Source of the DNA: Paulinella micropora
Taxonomy: Eukaryota; Cercozoa; Imbricatea; Euglyphida
NCBI GenBank assembly: GCA_009731375.1
Contig: BJOX01000272.1
Span: forward strand, 149,910-213,909
Length of the DNA: 64,000 nucleotides
Reading direction: 5' to 3'
Shown piece by piece: positions 46,952 through 56,891 of this stretch (its first letter is position 1; each line of letters starts with the position of its first letter). The notes under the pieces were generated by a model. The model was not told the DNA's origin, searched no databases, and was given only the letters and a program-made list of their open reading frames with translations. The position numbers were made by a program, and so were the translations under genes.

Positions 46952-49051
46952 TCATATATATGTGTCAAAACCATACCCATTCTGCGATTTCAGGTCCTCC
47001 GCTTCTTTTTCTTTTAAGTCAGTCCAACCGCTGGCAAATTTAAACCTATTACCTTTCGTCCGCTCTAACAAAAACCTAATACTGTGCCATCCGCAGGTTG
47101 TGCTCGTATCACTTTGGTTTTTAACCTGATTAACCTTCATTAATAAGTATGTGCTCGGCCTACTCTTTTCAATAAGCTGTTTCATTTGATGTAGAAAGCC
47201 TTCAGTCGGCTTATACAAAGCGAGTGGGTCGTATATCTCTATGCTTCTATCACCGTCTAAAGAAATGTAAACCGCAATCCAATGTTGCCCTTTTTTGGTG
47301 CTCGGGTCTGTGTTCATTATAAAACCATACTTCTTTCTTTTTTCTGGTTTCAGTTTGTTTATTTCGTCGCTCGCCACAGTCCCCAAATACCATTCGTGCT
47401 TTTTCATAATGTTGTCTATTTCATCCGTCATTAGCCCTCTGTATGGGCTTCCAGCCCCTACGACCCCTGGATTTATATCTTTCTCATTTTGTGTTTGTGG
47501 TTGAATGGTGTCTACCTCGGCGGTGGGGTTTGGCGGCTGAATGGTGTCTACATCTGTGGTGGGGGCTGGCGGTTGAACTTCTGTTGGCTGTTCCTCGGTT
47601 GGTTGAATACCGAGAGTATTTGAAACTTGATTTTTAATGTTTGGGTCGCTTCTCATTTCGGTTACTAAGTTATTTACATAATCCTTCTTCTCCATTTTCT
47701 TCTTGTATTTACCCTTCTTCAAATATTTCTTAATTTTTGCTATTGTTAAAAGTTTGTGGATTAATTCCTCCATTGTTTTTGCCCCAGCACCAGCTTGGTT
47801 TATTCCCAAATAATCAGCGAGTTTCTTTCTCATTTCATTCTGGTCTATTCCTAAATCAATACCTTCATCTACTATAACTTGTGCCATACCCGCAGTCGTG
47901 TGTTTTCCTTTAACTTTTTTTGGTGGTGGTTTGCCCCGAGCTTTCATTTCTTTTTCCAAAGCAGGGCCCAAAGTTTTGGGTATATCCAATTTCGGATACT
48001 TGTAATCATTTCTTAAACCTGCGGATATGTATGATATTTTATCTTTAATTTCAAAGTGTTTCGCTTTGGCCTCCGCTAGTTTTTTTTCTTGTTCTAATTC
48101 TTTTTTGTATTGTTCAGCCAGTTCTTTCTGCTCATCTGCTGATTGGGCATCGGCTATCGCTTTCTCTATTCCTGTGCCAAGTTTGATAAATTCTGTTTTG
48201 CTCAAACTTTTAATAAATTTAGTTGTAAAGCCCGCTTTCTTCATTAATTCAATGTATTTTTCTTTTAATTCCTTTTCAGCCTTTTTCTCTTCTTTTGTTT
48301 TCAATGGCATCTGCTTTTCTTCTGGTGCTTGTGGTGGTGCTTGTTGTGGTCCTACTTGTGGTGCTTGGGGTGGTCCTAGTTGTGGTGCTTGTGGTGGTGC
48401 TTGTGGTGGTCCTAGTTGTGGTGCTTGTGGTGGTCCTAGTTGTGGTGCTTGTGGTGGTCCTAGTTGTGGTGCTTGTGGTGGTGCTTGTGGTGGTCCTAGT
48501 TGTGGGGCTTGTGGTGGTGCTTGTGGTGGTGCTTGTGGTGGTGCTTGTATGTATTGAGGTTGGAAAGGTGGTAATAACATTAAATTGTTTTTTCTATCTT
48601 GTTCAAATTTTACATCCTCTATAAGTTTTTGCTCTCTGTTCGCCTCCCTTATGAGGTCTTCTTGTCTTTCTTTAATGTCGGCATTCTCCTTCCTCTCCAT
48701 TCTTTTCTTCTCATCTTCTGCCTGTTCTCTTAACTTCTTTTCCTTTTCCTCCTGCTCGTGTATTAGTTCATATTTTTTCAGCAGGTTGTTTTGTATCTGG
48801 TTGCGGTTCTCGTGTTCAAGGCGATTGAATTCGGACTTGATTATTCGCTCCTTCGTCTTTCGTGTTTTCTTCGTTTTATTGTCCCCTTTCATATATTTCA
48901 GAAACAGTTTAACGATTTGAAGTGTTGAAAGGTCATTCGTTTTCTCGCCAAAGTTGAGATATGCTCGTTTGCCTTTTACTTTGATATATGGTCTGCCATC
49001 TTTTGTTCTGTATATCCTCGGAGGTCTTTGTTTCTTCGGCTTACTTCGCAT
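46952..49051 (-). CDS. pro: Adenain/Ulp1-type cysteine protease with long N-terminal extension
   Basis: 699 aa. Residues 1-40 are basic (PRIYRTKDGRPYIKVKGKRA). Residues 75-160 are a charged coiled coil. About 165-250 is a Pro-Gln-Ala repeat (PPQAPQLG units). Residues 255-540 are Lys/Glu-rich. The C-terminal 150 residues are the peptidase: QHWIAVY (H590), EIYDPL (D608), an upstream Gln, and TCGWHSIRFLL (C653). In Polintons and virophages this enzyme matures capsid proteins at Gly-Gly-type sites. The fused N-terminal half is much longer than the usual about 200-residue protease and could be a scaffold or core protein. Confidence 0.88.
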   Translation of the reverse strand: MRSKPKKQRPPRIYRTKDGRPYIKVKGKRAYLNFGEKTNDLSTLQIVKLFLKYMKGDNKTKKTRKTKERIIKSEFNRLEHENRNQIQNNLLKKYELIHEQEEKEKKLREQAEDEKKRMERKENADIKERQEDLIREANREQKLIEDVKFEQDRKNNLMLLPPFQPQYIQAPPQAPPQAPPQAPQLGPPQAPPQAPQLGPPQAPQLGPPQAPQLGPPQAPPQAPQLGPPQAPQVGPQQAPPQAPEEKQMPLKTKEEKKAEKELKEKYIELMKKAGFTTKFIKSLSKTEFIKLGTGIEKAIADAQSADEQKELAEQYKKELEQEKKLAEAKAKHFEIKDKISYISAGLRNDYKYPKLDIPKTLGPALEKEMKARGKPPPKKVKGKHTTAGMAQVIVDEGIDLGIDQNEMRKKLADYLGINQAGAGAKTMEELIHKLLTIAKIKKYLKKGKYKKKMEKKDYVNNLVTEMRSDPNIKNQVSNTLGIQPTEEQPTEVQPPAPTTDVDTIQPPNPTAEVDTIQPQTQNEKDINPGVVGAGSPYRGLMTDEIDNIMKKHEWYLGTVASDEINKLKPEKRKKYGFIMNTDPSTKKGQHWIAVYISLDGDRSIEIYDPLALYKPTEGFLHQMKQLIEKSRPSTYLLMKVNQVKNQSDTSTTCGWHSIRFLLERTKGNRFKFASGWTDLKEKEAEDLKSQNGYGFDTYI
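48325..48550 (-). repeat. In-frame 15/30-bp repeat coding PPQAPQLG units
   Basis: Tandem units of about 15 and 27-30 bp (GGTGGTGCTTGTGGTGGTCC on the plus strand) inside the protease gene. Copy number likely varies between provirus copies. Confidence 0.85.
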
Positions 49052-49121
49052 TACTACTGGTTGTATATTATTAGTAAAAAAAATAATAGAAGGTTTAGTT
49101 TTTTATTTGAGTGGCTTGTCC

Positions 49122-49424
49122 TTACCGAAATTTGACTGCTCCACCTCGTTGCTTGCCGTATCCTTGTTTGGCCGCAGCCTTTGCTACACGGTCCGCATAA
49201 GGCACTCCGACATCGCTAAGAAAAGTAGCACCCCTTGAAATCAATTGGTTTTTCTTGATAAATCTATTAGCATCCAATATCGCTTGTCCGACTTTCTTCC
49301 AATTAACTTTGCCTCCTGTTTGTTTCTTTTTTGATTTTCTTTTCCCTCCTGCTTGGGGCATACTGGGATTGTAGCTGATGTTATAACCTGATGGACTACT
49401 GATAATAACGGGTGATGTTGGCAT
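49122..49424 (-). CDS. Small basic virion/core-like protein, 100 aa
   Basis: Begins with a non-basic 25 residues, then MPQAGGKRKSKKKQTGGKVN and ...RVAKAAAKQGYGKQRGGAV. Three Gly-Gly sites (QAGG, QTGG, QRGG) before basic residues resemble adenain-type cleavage sites. A DNA-condensing core protein cut by the neighbouring protease is a reasonable inference. Upstream of the protease on the same strand. Confidence 0.65.
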   Translation of the reverse strand: MPTSPVIISSPSGYNISYNPSMPQAGGKRKSKKKQTGGKVNWKKVGQAILDANRFIKKNQLISRGATFLSDVGVPYADRVAKAAAKQGYGKQRGGAVKFR

Positions 49425-49461
49425 CTATATAATGTTTGAAAAAAAATAAATAATAACAAAA

Positions 49462-50289
49462 TTACTTTAAGCGAATATTGAAGTTCTTTCGTAATTCATC
49501 CGATACCGCATCCACATACAAAAAGTTAAACCTCTCTTTCGTAGCCTCGTGGTATTTTTCAATAAAGTATTCAAGGTCCTAGCCGAGGTCTAAATGCTCA
49601 TACACGAGTTCTATTTTATCAACACTCTGACCAGGAAAAATAAGAAGGTAGTCAAGCTGTTTAATCGCCTCAGGTTTCAAATCGTTAAGATACTGAGAGC
49701 TCATAATCACCTTTGACTTGTAGTGGCGGTTTTTCTTTAACAGGTCGCTCACAGACTTATCCCTTAAACCACTACCTAAATCGTCTAGCACGAACACGAC
49801 TTCTGGTGTAATGTATTTGCTCGGCCTCGGTGGTTTTTCGCCTCCCTCCTGCTTCTTCTTCTCTTCCTCTTTACCAAAATAAAGAAACTTCGGCTTCGGT
49901 TCTTCTTTCTCGTCTTGAATGATTTCGCCTTCTTCTTGCTCCTCGTCGGGTTTGTTGAGCTTGTCCAATTCGTAATCAATCACAGACAGTCCATCCGTTT
50001 TCAAATATGTGTATATCGCCATCGGGTTGCCTTTCTTTTTGAAGTGTTTAACCATTTCTTTGTATATGTGGTCCTTATGTATCGTGCTGGCTATAATAAC
50101 AATACGGGTCTTTTTGTCGGCCGTCCTTTTCAGGATTTCAAACAGTGCGGCCGTCTTGCCACTCTTCTTGCGAGCGAGAAGAAAAATATTGGCATACGGT
50201 TCATCAAACAACTTATATCCTTTTGCCAACTTGTCGCCATCTCCGTTTTGCTTGACTAGTTTAACCTTTACATTATTTATTTTCTCCAT
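49462..50289 (-). CDS. Packaging ATPase (FtsK/HerA-type) with in-frame amber stop
   Basis: The first frame is 236 aa (to TAG at 49,579), and the same frame stays open for another 38 codons to TAA at 49,462 (DLEYFIEKYHEATKERF...). Walker A is ANIFLLARKKSGKT (K45, T46), Walker B is VVFVLDD (164-170), with a later SSQY (197-200) sensor-like motif; an acidic Lys/Glu insert lies between. The family pumps genome into empty capsids. The TAG is probably a mutation or error; readthrough is possible. Length to the second stop (275 aa) suits PLV ATPases. Confidence 0.88.
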
Positions 50290-50303
50290 CGGTTATATAA
50301 ATA

Positions 50304-50663
50304 TCAAGCCAAAAATTCTAAACAAATAACAATTCTTCCAGCTAGCAGGTCAGTCTCAATGCTACCATTGTCCGTTTTAAGCACTCTAAAACTGTATTGC
50401 CCGTCGGTCCAATTAATAATACCCAAGTTGTAGCTAAGATTGGAAATGTTTGCGGTGTTGCTATCGGCGAATGTTCCAATAATTCCAATGCGGTCCATAT
50501 GAAGAATTTTTGTTTTCGTTTCAGTCATATCATTCATATAGTGGATAAACTTAACATTCATCCTGGTTGGTGTAAAGTTCAATTTAATGGTTTTGTCAAA
50601 TGTTTTGCTACCTCCTGTAAAATCATTACTCAGAAAAATAATCTTTTGGAATTTATAGTCCAT
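50304..50663 (-). CDS. Hypothetical provirus protein, 119 aa
   Basis: 119 aa, beta-rich, no membrane segment (FQKIIFLSNDFTGGSKTF...IGIIGTFADSNTANI...QYSFRVLKTDNG). A small structural role is suggested by composition and by its place between the ATPase and fibre genes. The promoter region has TTTATAAATGTAAAT. Confidence 0.6.
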   Translation of the reverse strand: MDYKFQKIIFLSNDFTGGSKTFDKTIKLNFTPTRMNVKFIHYMNDMTETKTKILHMDRIGIIGTFADSNTANISNLSYNLGIINWTDGQYSFRVLKTDNGSIETDLLAGRIVICLEFLA

Positions 50664-50728
50664 TGTGATGCTCTCTATATTTACATTTATAAACTTTTTA
50701 TTAATTAATATTTCCGCTCGGACCGCCT

Positions 50729-50914
50729 GTGATTTCTATTCACGGGTTAGCGATAAAAAAAAATGAAAGTTGTCTTTATTGTATTCAAAAAGGATGTGTG
50801 TATAAACCTTTCAGCGATTGGTGTGTTAGTTTTGATGAAGCTATTCCGCTAATCTGCTCAAACGATGCTTGGTGGTATAAAGTCTATATATATGAATGCT
50901 CACTTCTTGCTTGA
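50729..50914 (+). CDS. Possible small Cys-rich protein (weak)
   Basis: A frame of about 60 codons without a good ATG (GTG at 50,729) reads ESCLYCIQKGCVYKPFSDWC, with closely spaced Cys residues that could bind zinc. It overlaps the 3' end of the convergent membrane-protein gene by 15 bp. It may be a gene remnant. Confidence 0.25.
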   Translation: MISIHGLAIKKNESCLYCIQKGCVYKPFSDWCVSFDEAIPLICSNDAWWYKVYIYECSLLA

Positions 50915-51244
50915 AGATGGCGATGGAAGACAGATGCCTATTAATAGTGTTAAAATACCCACATAAGTGTTAGCAACCTCGCACGGTAAGTTCTTTTCAG
51001 ATAACCTCACGATACAAAGGGTGATGATGGCGATAATGATACCCATTTGAAATAAGTATTTAATAAGTCTGCTATCAGTCGGTCTGTTCTTTATACAACA
51101 ACAATTCCAGTTGTCTTCCAATTCGTGCTCTACTTTTTTTTCTTCATTCTTCAACGAGATATCCAAAACACGATTTTTCAACTCTGGTGTTAGTTCGCCG
51201 TCTATTTCAATGACTGGCGGTGGTGGATGTAATCTAGGCGGCAT
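50900..51244 (-). CDS. Small membrane protein, 114 aa
   Basis: N-terminal half polar, with a Pro-rich start (PPRLHPPPPVIEIDGELTPE) and a Cys cluster (WNCCC). Two hydrophobic segments follow (YLFQMGIIIAIITLCIV and TYVGILTLLIGICL). Its ATG overlaps the last codons of the fibre gene (ATGCCGCCTAG), suggesting coupled expression. Possibly a virion membrane or holin-like protein; function unknown. Confidence 0.65.
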   Translation of the reverse strand: MPPRLHPPPPVIEIDGELTPELKNRVLDISLKNEEKKVEHELEDNWNCCCIKNRPTDSRLIKYLFQMGIIIAIITLCIVRLSEKNLPCEVANTYVGILTLLIGICLPSPSSSKK

Positions 51245-54200
51245 TAGAAGGGAATACTGCTGCTCTTAGTTCTGCTAATTGGTTCGCTTGGTCTTGTAAT
51301 ATATTAAGTAAAGTTTTATTTTCTTTTTCTAAATTAACTACTTTTTCTGATAAATGTTGAAATCCGCTGACCAATATCGGTATAAAACTTGTATATGTTA
51401 TGCCTTCAAGGTAGCTTTCTCCGTCGTCTGCTTTCATTCCACTTTCAGATACAAATTCAGGAAATACTTTTTTGACTTCGTCCGCAATAAATCCGTGTCC
51501 CTTTTTTTTCTTTCTTTTCGTCTGATTTCCAATAATATGAACAACAATTTATCTTCATTAATTTCTCGCAACAATCCCCGCAGTCTAATGTTTTAATATC
51601 CGATTTTAGCCTCCTGTCCGAGGAGTTTGTCCAAGCACCATTAAGCGGAATATAATTATAACTACCTGACGGCTCACCAGTAGTAGAGTTTGAAGTAGTC
51701 CAAGCGTGAAGCAACCAGTAGAAGAAACAATTACACCATAATTCGTATATCCTCCCGATTTAAAAAATAGTTGCGGGTCGTTAGTAGCGGCGGGTCTTTT
51801 TCGTATTAATAAATTACCGCTGGATGCTGTTGGGATGACTAACTCTCCCGACGTATTAATGTTCATTGCCTCATTCCAAGTTATATTACTCCCCGCGGTT
51901 GTTCCACTATTATAATAAAAAGCGAGTTTGTTTGAGATTTTGTATATTTGAAAGTTTGAGCCAGAATTACTTGATTTCCAGTTTGAGCCATCCCAATAAC
52001 AATCAAAACTTATACCTATATTGTCGTGTGTCCAGTTCAATAATTGAAATGTTGGATAAGCATCCGCCGTTGTTATTGCCTGTATATGTGGCCCTGCGAC
52101 ATTACTCGCCGTCCCGTATATTTCTAAACCACCTGTCGCTCCTACTCCTTTCGTTGTTTGTCCTATGATTATTGGTTTGCCTGATGCTGTTGTTATTTTA
52201 TCACTCGTTGTTAATGTGGTTGTTGATATACCAGCACTAGCCGTTAGTAAGCCCGTTGTGCTACTGATGTCCATTGCGACATTAAACGATACAGTATTTC
52301 CCACCGTTGCTCCTGATTTGTAGTAGAAAATAAGATTAGTGCTTTTTTGTATTAAAAAGTTAGATGTCGCAGAAGATGATTTCCACGCCCCTCCCGACAC
52401 ATAAGCATCAAAACCTAACGTAATATCATTATGAGCATAATTCCACATTTGAAAAACTGGATGAGTGTCTGTTGATACAATGGCTTGTATATGTGGTCCC
52501 GCGGGGTCGCTCGCAGTTCCATATAATTCTAAGCCTCCTGTTGCTCCTACTCCTTTTGTTGTTTGTCCTATGATTATTGGTTTGCCTGATGCTGTTGTTA
52601 TTTTGTCGCTCGCCGTTAATGTTGTTGTAGTCATTCCAGCAGTTGCCGTTAATGTTGTTCCTGTTATTGTTCCGCCATTTGTTATATTGTTTGAGTTCAT
52701 ATCTAAGGCACCATAAAACCTCATACCGCCAGAATTGTTAAAACGGACAATTTCAGACGAAGCACTTTTATTATCCAAAAGTTTTGAAATATAAAGTCCC
52801 GCCCCCTTTACATCAGATGCTACATTCGTAAATACATAGCCTCTTTGGTTCGCGGTTCCACTTGTAGCGGTATTTAGAGTAAATAAGAAATACTGATAAT
52901 CACCCGTTGTCTGTGAAAAGAATATGTCTCCTCCGTTTTGGTTTAGTATCCTCGCCCCATTATATGTTATATTCCCGCCATTAATGATATCCACATTATT
53001 GAAATCGGTTTGGCTTAATAAATTTAGTGCTCTTACATCATTTCTTGTTCCATTAAATATCTTAATTCCTGTTATTGTTTGGTCGCCTGTTAGTTTTACA
53101 TTTTGTCCGTCCAATGTATCTACATACGTTTTATTCGCCCCGTCTGTTGATAATGTCGGAGTTCCAAGGTTCGCTATTTTGCTACTATTACAATCTAACC
53201 CCGAAGCATTTACCCAACCGACTATCGTCCCGTCAATAATAAAACTTATTTTTTTCGCAGAAATTTCAAAGTTGTAATATGTCGCTGTTTTCATATCCAA
53301 ACTAGCAATTGACCCGATATTACTAGTAGAATTGAAAACCACGAATGTTCCTTTTGTGGCAGCGTTCGTTGAATTTCCTGTTATTTCAAGGGCACTGCTA
53401 AATGTCTTAATTCCTGCTATGGTTTGGTTTCCTGTTAATTTCACATTTTGCCCGTCTAATGTATCTACATAACTTTTGTTCGCCCCGTCTGTTGTTGCTG
53501 TTGGTGTGGCCAAATTTGTAATTTTTCTATTGTTTAAAGATAGTGTCGTGCCCGTTGCTGTCGCGATTACATTATCCCCCGCATATAAATCAACATATGA
53601 CCCTGTTATTTGTATTGGATAATAGGCCGCGGTTGCTATTTTTTGTGCCACAATCTCTCCTATATTTGTCGCCGTATCAAAGGCAATACCGATACCATCA
53701 AAAGCGGTTGGAGCAGTAGCACCCCGCACTTCTATTGTTGAAGTAAATTTTTTATTCCCTGCTATGGTTTGGTCTCCTGTCAGTTTTACGACCGAAGTAT
53801 CAAGAGTAGAAACATCAACACCATCAACAAGATTAACATTTGTTATACTTTGGCTTTTCATATCAATCCCCGCACTAGCATTTATTATGTTGCTGAATGT
53901 TTTGGTACCTGCTATGGTTTGGTCTCCTGTTAGTTTGACGACTGCGGTATCAAGGGTGGATACATCAATACCGTCAACATTACCAACATTTGTTATGTTA
54001 AATCCTCCCATATTTAAACTGCCCGTCATAGCCACTGTGCCGTCCTTTGCCAGTTTCGTATCGGTGTAAGCCTTTGTTGAAGCATCGCCGTCGTAGAATG
54101 GTGCGGGCAGTCCGCTGATTGCTGTTGTGCTGTTAAAATTTAAAACATTATTTGTCAATGTCATTCCACCCCCTGTTGTTGGAGCAAAAAGTATGGACGA

Positions 54201-55016
54201 GCCGACAATAGTTAGTGGATAGCCCGTGGCTCCACCTGCCTCCGACGAATAAATAGAACCCATATTATTGTTGTAATTGAAGAATAACTTACCTGTGTTT
54301 AATGGATTTGAGTCTTTTACGGCCACATAAGTAGTAAATGTTTTGTTTCCTGTTATGGTTTGGTCTCCTGTTAGTTTTACCACAGAACTATCAAGAGCCG
54401 AAACATCAATACCATCAACATTACCGACATTTGATACATTAAAACCTCCCATATTTAAATCCCCTATCATCATAGCGAGCCCATCCAATCTGAGAAACGG
54501 AGAAGCAACATTTCGCCATTGCCCAGTGCTGTAAATGAGCAGTTGGTTATCAGCGGGGGTGCCTGTTATGATTACATCACTTAAAGCATCTATTGATTTA
54601 GTTGCTATCCTTGTGTCAAAATCTGTATTAGCCCTTGCTGTGGTGTAGTATAAGTTAGTTCCTTCGGTTAAGTTGGTTGTGCTCTTTGTTGCTAATTGAG
54701 TGTCAAACCTAGCATTAGTATAATATAAATTGGTGCCTTTGGCTAGGTTAGTGGTTGATTTAGTAGTTAGTCGCGCATCAAACCTACCATCAGTATAGTA
54801 TAGATTAGTGCCTTCTTTTAAGTCCGTTGTTGATTTTAAAGCCAACCTCGCATCAAATCGGCTATTAGTAAAATAAAGATTTACGGGGTCAGCATCTTCT
54901 GGCACCCTATCTGTGTATAAGCCCACTATGTTTGTGTTCGTTAAATCAAGGTTGGCTATATCTAGTGAGTCCACCGCAATTTCAGACAAGCCTAAGAGCG
55001 ATTTATATTGCGACAT
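51234..55016 (-). CDS. Giant tail-fibre-like protein with S74 chaperone, frameshifted near the C-terminus
   Basis: The frame from ATG 55,016 gives 1,136 aa to 51,606. The N-terminal part has four to five units like NLYYTNARFDTQLATKSTTN (about residues 45-150), a phage tail-fibre repeat. Then come about six VKLTGDQTI.G.K.F units and long beta-rich repeats. The C-terminus is the S74 intramolecular chaperone: SSDRRLKSDIK (Ser-Lys self-cleavage dyad) and GHGFIADEV, then a coiled coil (LSEKVVNLEKENKTLL). These lie in two other frames, so two one-base shifts occur, near 51,717 and in an A-run near 51,508. The original product would be about 1,260 aa. Likely the receptor-binding fibre. Confidence 0.85.
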
Positions 55017-55088
55017 CGTTGTATATATTGGATAATAATTAATCCGTATAAAAATTATTTTTGGTTAGATATACAACCGAAACAAACT

Positions 55089-55592
55089 ATGCCGAGAGGT
55101 AATAGGGAGATTGCCATAAAGAACCTTGAAAAAGCTACTGTAATGAAGAAACAGTATGCGAGGCAAAGAAAGATTGAGAGGGCTAGGGAATTACTAGCGG
55201 AGGAAGAGGCTAAGAATGTGAAAGAAATGACCAATGACGAAAAGATGGACCATATGTCTAAGAAGCAGTTGGCAAAGGACCTCATTGATGGTAGAGACGG
55301 TGAGCTAAGTGAGGAAAGCAGTTCGGATGAGGAAGTAGAACAAGACTTTGTAGATATCGTTGCCCAACGGGTTGCTGGTATTAAATTGAAGACTAAACAG
55401 AAGAAGAAAGTGGTAAAAAAGAAAGTGGAAGAGGAGAGTGAGAGTGATAGCGAAAGTGAAGAAGAAGAGGAACAGCCTAAGAAAGGTAAAGGTAAGAAGA
55501 CTGGCCGTGTTAATGTCAATGTTTATGCTGGACAACCAGAGAAGTCAAAAAAAGAAAACAATGATGTATCTAAAATATTTTTGAAGTTCTAA
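55089..55592 (+). CDS. Hypothetical charged coiled-coil protein, 167 aa
   Basis: Start ATG 55,089 is chosen over the in-frame upstream codon because it follows GATATACAACCGAAACAAACT, like other provirus starts. The N-terminal half is a basic coiled coil (YARQRKIERARELLAEEEAK), followed by an acidic Ser/Glu stretch (SESDSESEEEEE) and a basic tail. Divergent from the fibre gene with about 70 bp between starts. No known family. Confidence 0.65.
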   Translation: MPRGNREIAIKNLEKATVMKKQYARQRKIERARELLAEEEAKNVKEMTNDEKMDHMSKKQLAKDLIDGRDGELSEESSSDEEVEQDFVDIVAQRVAGIKLKTKQKKKVVKKKVEEESESDSESEEEEEQPKKGKGKKTGRVNVNVYAGQPEKSKKENNDVSKIFLKF

Positions 55593-55673
55593 TATATAAC
55601 TTTATGCCAGACTTATTATTTACTCTTTTATATATCGTGATAAACTACCTTACTTTTTTAGTCGCATACAGCA

Positions 55674-56642
55674 ATGGACCATAAGCATACAGGAAATAAT
55701 GAAGTTGTGGAGGATGAAGATGAAAGAAAGGAGCAACAAGCACTTGAAATTCATTATCAAAAAAGATTACCGACCGACAAATGGAATACTATATGGGCGG
55801 ACAAACCACTTAAACAAGTATTTGTAGATTTAGCGGATATGTCAAAACTTAAAGACAAGAAAGGAAATAAAGGTTATGCCTGGATGTTGTTTTGGATTGA
55901 CACTCACAGCCGATTTTTAATCATTAAACCGCTTAAAAACAAAACGGCGAAAGAAGTTTATATGGCTTTAAAATCAATACCATATACACCGGAAAGCATT
56001 ACTACCGATAGTGGAAGTGAATATAAAGGAATGGTTAAAGATTATTTCAGAGAAAACAATATTGACCATAGGACGGTTGAAATTGGCGACCATCGGGCTC
56101 TTGCGATTGTTGACCGTGTAATAAGAACCATTAGACGGTGGCTTGACATTCTATTTGAAACTAATGGTAATTTTGATTGGGTTTCTTGGATTGATGATAT
56201 GGTAGATGCTTATAATATGCGATTTCATAGAACAATTCAAAATAGACCGATTGATGTATTTAAGGGTGTTAATAAAAATAAACAACTTATTCAACGGGAC
56301 GGTCTAATTGACGAATTTGAAAAGGGCGATAAAGTGAGAAAGGAATTAAAAAGAAATTTATTTTCAAAAGGGGGAAAGCAATACAGTAAACAAATTTACA
56401 CCGTAGTAGGCCGTTCCGGTTTCAAATTAATATTAAATTCAGACGAGTTGGTAAGTCCAAGGGAACTATTGAAGACCAAATTTGATAACCCGGCGGACGA
56501 AGAAAAACAAATTAATGAACAAGTTAAAGAACTAACAAAAGAAAAGAAAACAAAGGAATTATTAAACCGGGAAGACATACAGCCGGAGAATGTCAGGACT
56601 AGCAAACGAGAAAGAAAAGCAAGAGTAATACTTGATTTGTGA
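55674..56642 (+). CDS. int: Retroviral-type integrase (rve)
   Basis: 322 aa. The catalytic core has VFVDLADMS (D52/D55), ITTDSGSEYKG (D112) and DHRALAIVDRVIRTIR, where Asp147 takes the usual place of the third acidic residue, Glu. After the core come a basic region and a DNA-binding-like KVRKELKRNLFSKGGKQYSK with a chromo/SH3-like YTVVGRSGFKLIL. Integrases of this kind insert Polintons and PLVs and make short target duplications. Intact. Confidence 0.92.
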   Translation: MDHKHTGNNEVVEDEDERKEQQALEIHYQKRLPTDKWNTIWADKPLKQVFVDLADMSKLKDKKGNKGYAWMLFWIDTHSRFLIIKPLKNKTAKEVYMALKSIPYTPESITTDSGSEYKGMVKDYFRENNIDHRTVEIGDHRALAIVDRVIRTIRRWLDILFETNGNFDWVSWIDDMVDAYNMRFHRTIQNRPIDVFKGVNKNKQLIQRDGLIDEFEKGDKVRKELKRNLFSKGGKQYSKQIYTVVGRSGFKLILNSDELVSPRELLKTKFDNPADEEKQINEQVKELTKEKKTKELLNREDIQPENVRTSKRERKARVILDL

Positions 56643-56656
56643 GTGAGAAAAATGAT

Positions 56657-56891
56657 TTAATTAATAGGTAAAATCCACTTGATTGCGATGGTTCTCTCCT
56701 TCAAGACCCTGTTGATAGCTGTAATGGAATTAAAAATAATCAACTCGTCTGGCTCGCCCACCGACACAAGAAAAAATTTCTCATTTTGTGGTTTTCTTAT
56801 AGTAGTATCAACTCTTGCCCAACCAAAGTAGTATTCATTTTTTTTCTCTTCTGGGTTTTCTTCAAAAAAATCGCCACCGTAAGCTTTGAAC
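56657..56891 (-). CDS. Partial hypothetical protein, cut by the assembly gap
   Basis: From the gap edge the minus strand is open for 77 codons to a TAA at 56,657: FKAYGGDFFEENPEEKKNEY, then GWARVDTTIRKPQNEKFFLV and INRVLKERTIAIKWILPIN. The composition is normal coding and the N-terminus is missing. Convergent with the integrase (15 bp apart). Function unknown. Confidence 0.6.

Noticed and set aside
48027-48624. Plus-strand frames of CGGACGG / VVLVVVL in the provirus
   Set aside because: Shadow of the Pro-Gln-Ala repeat of the protease gene on the other strand.
53764-54534. Plus-strand frames inside the fibre gene
   Set aside because: Antisense shadows of repeated VKLTGDQTIAG units.
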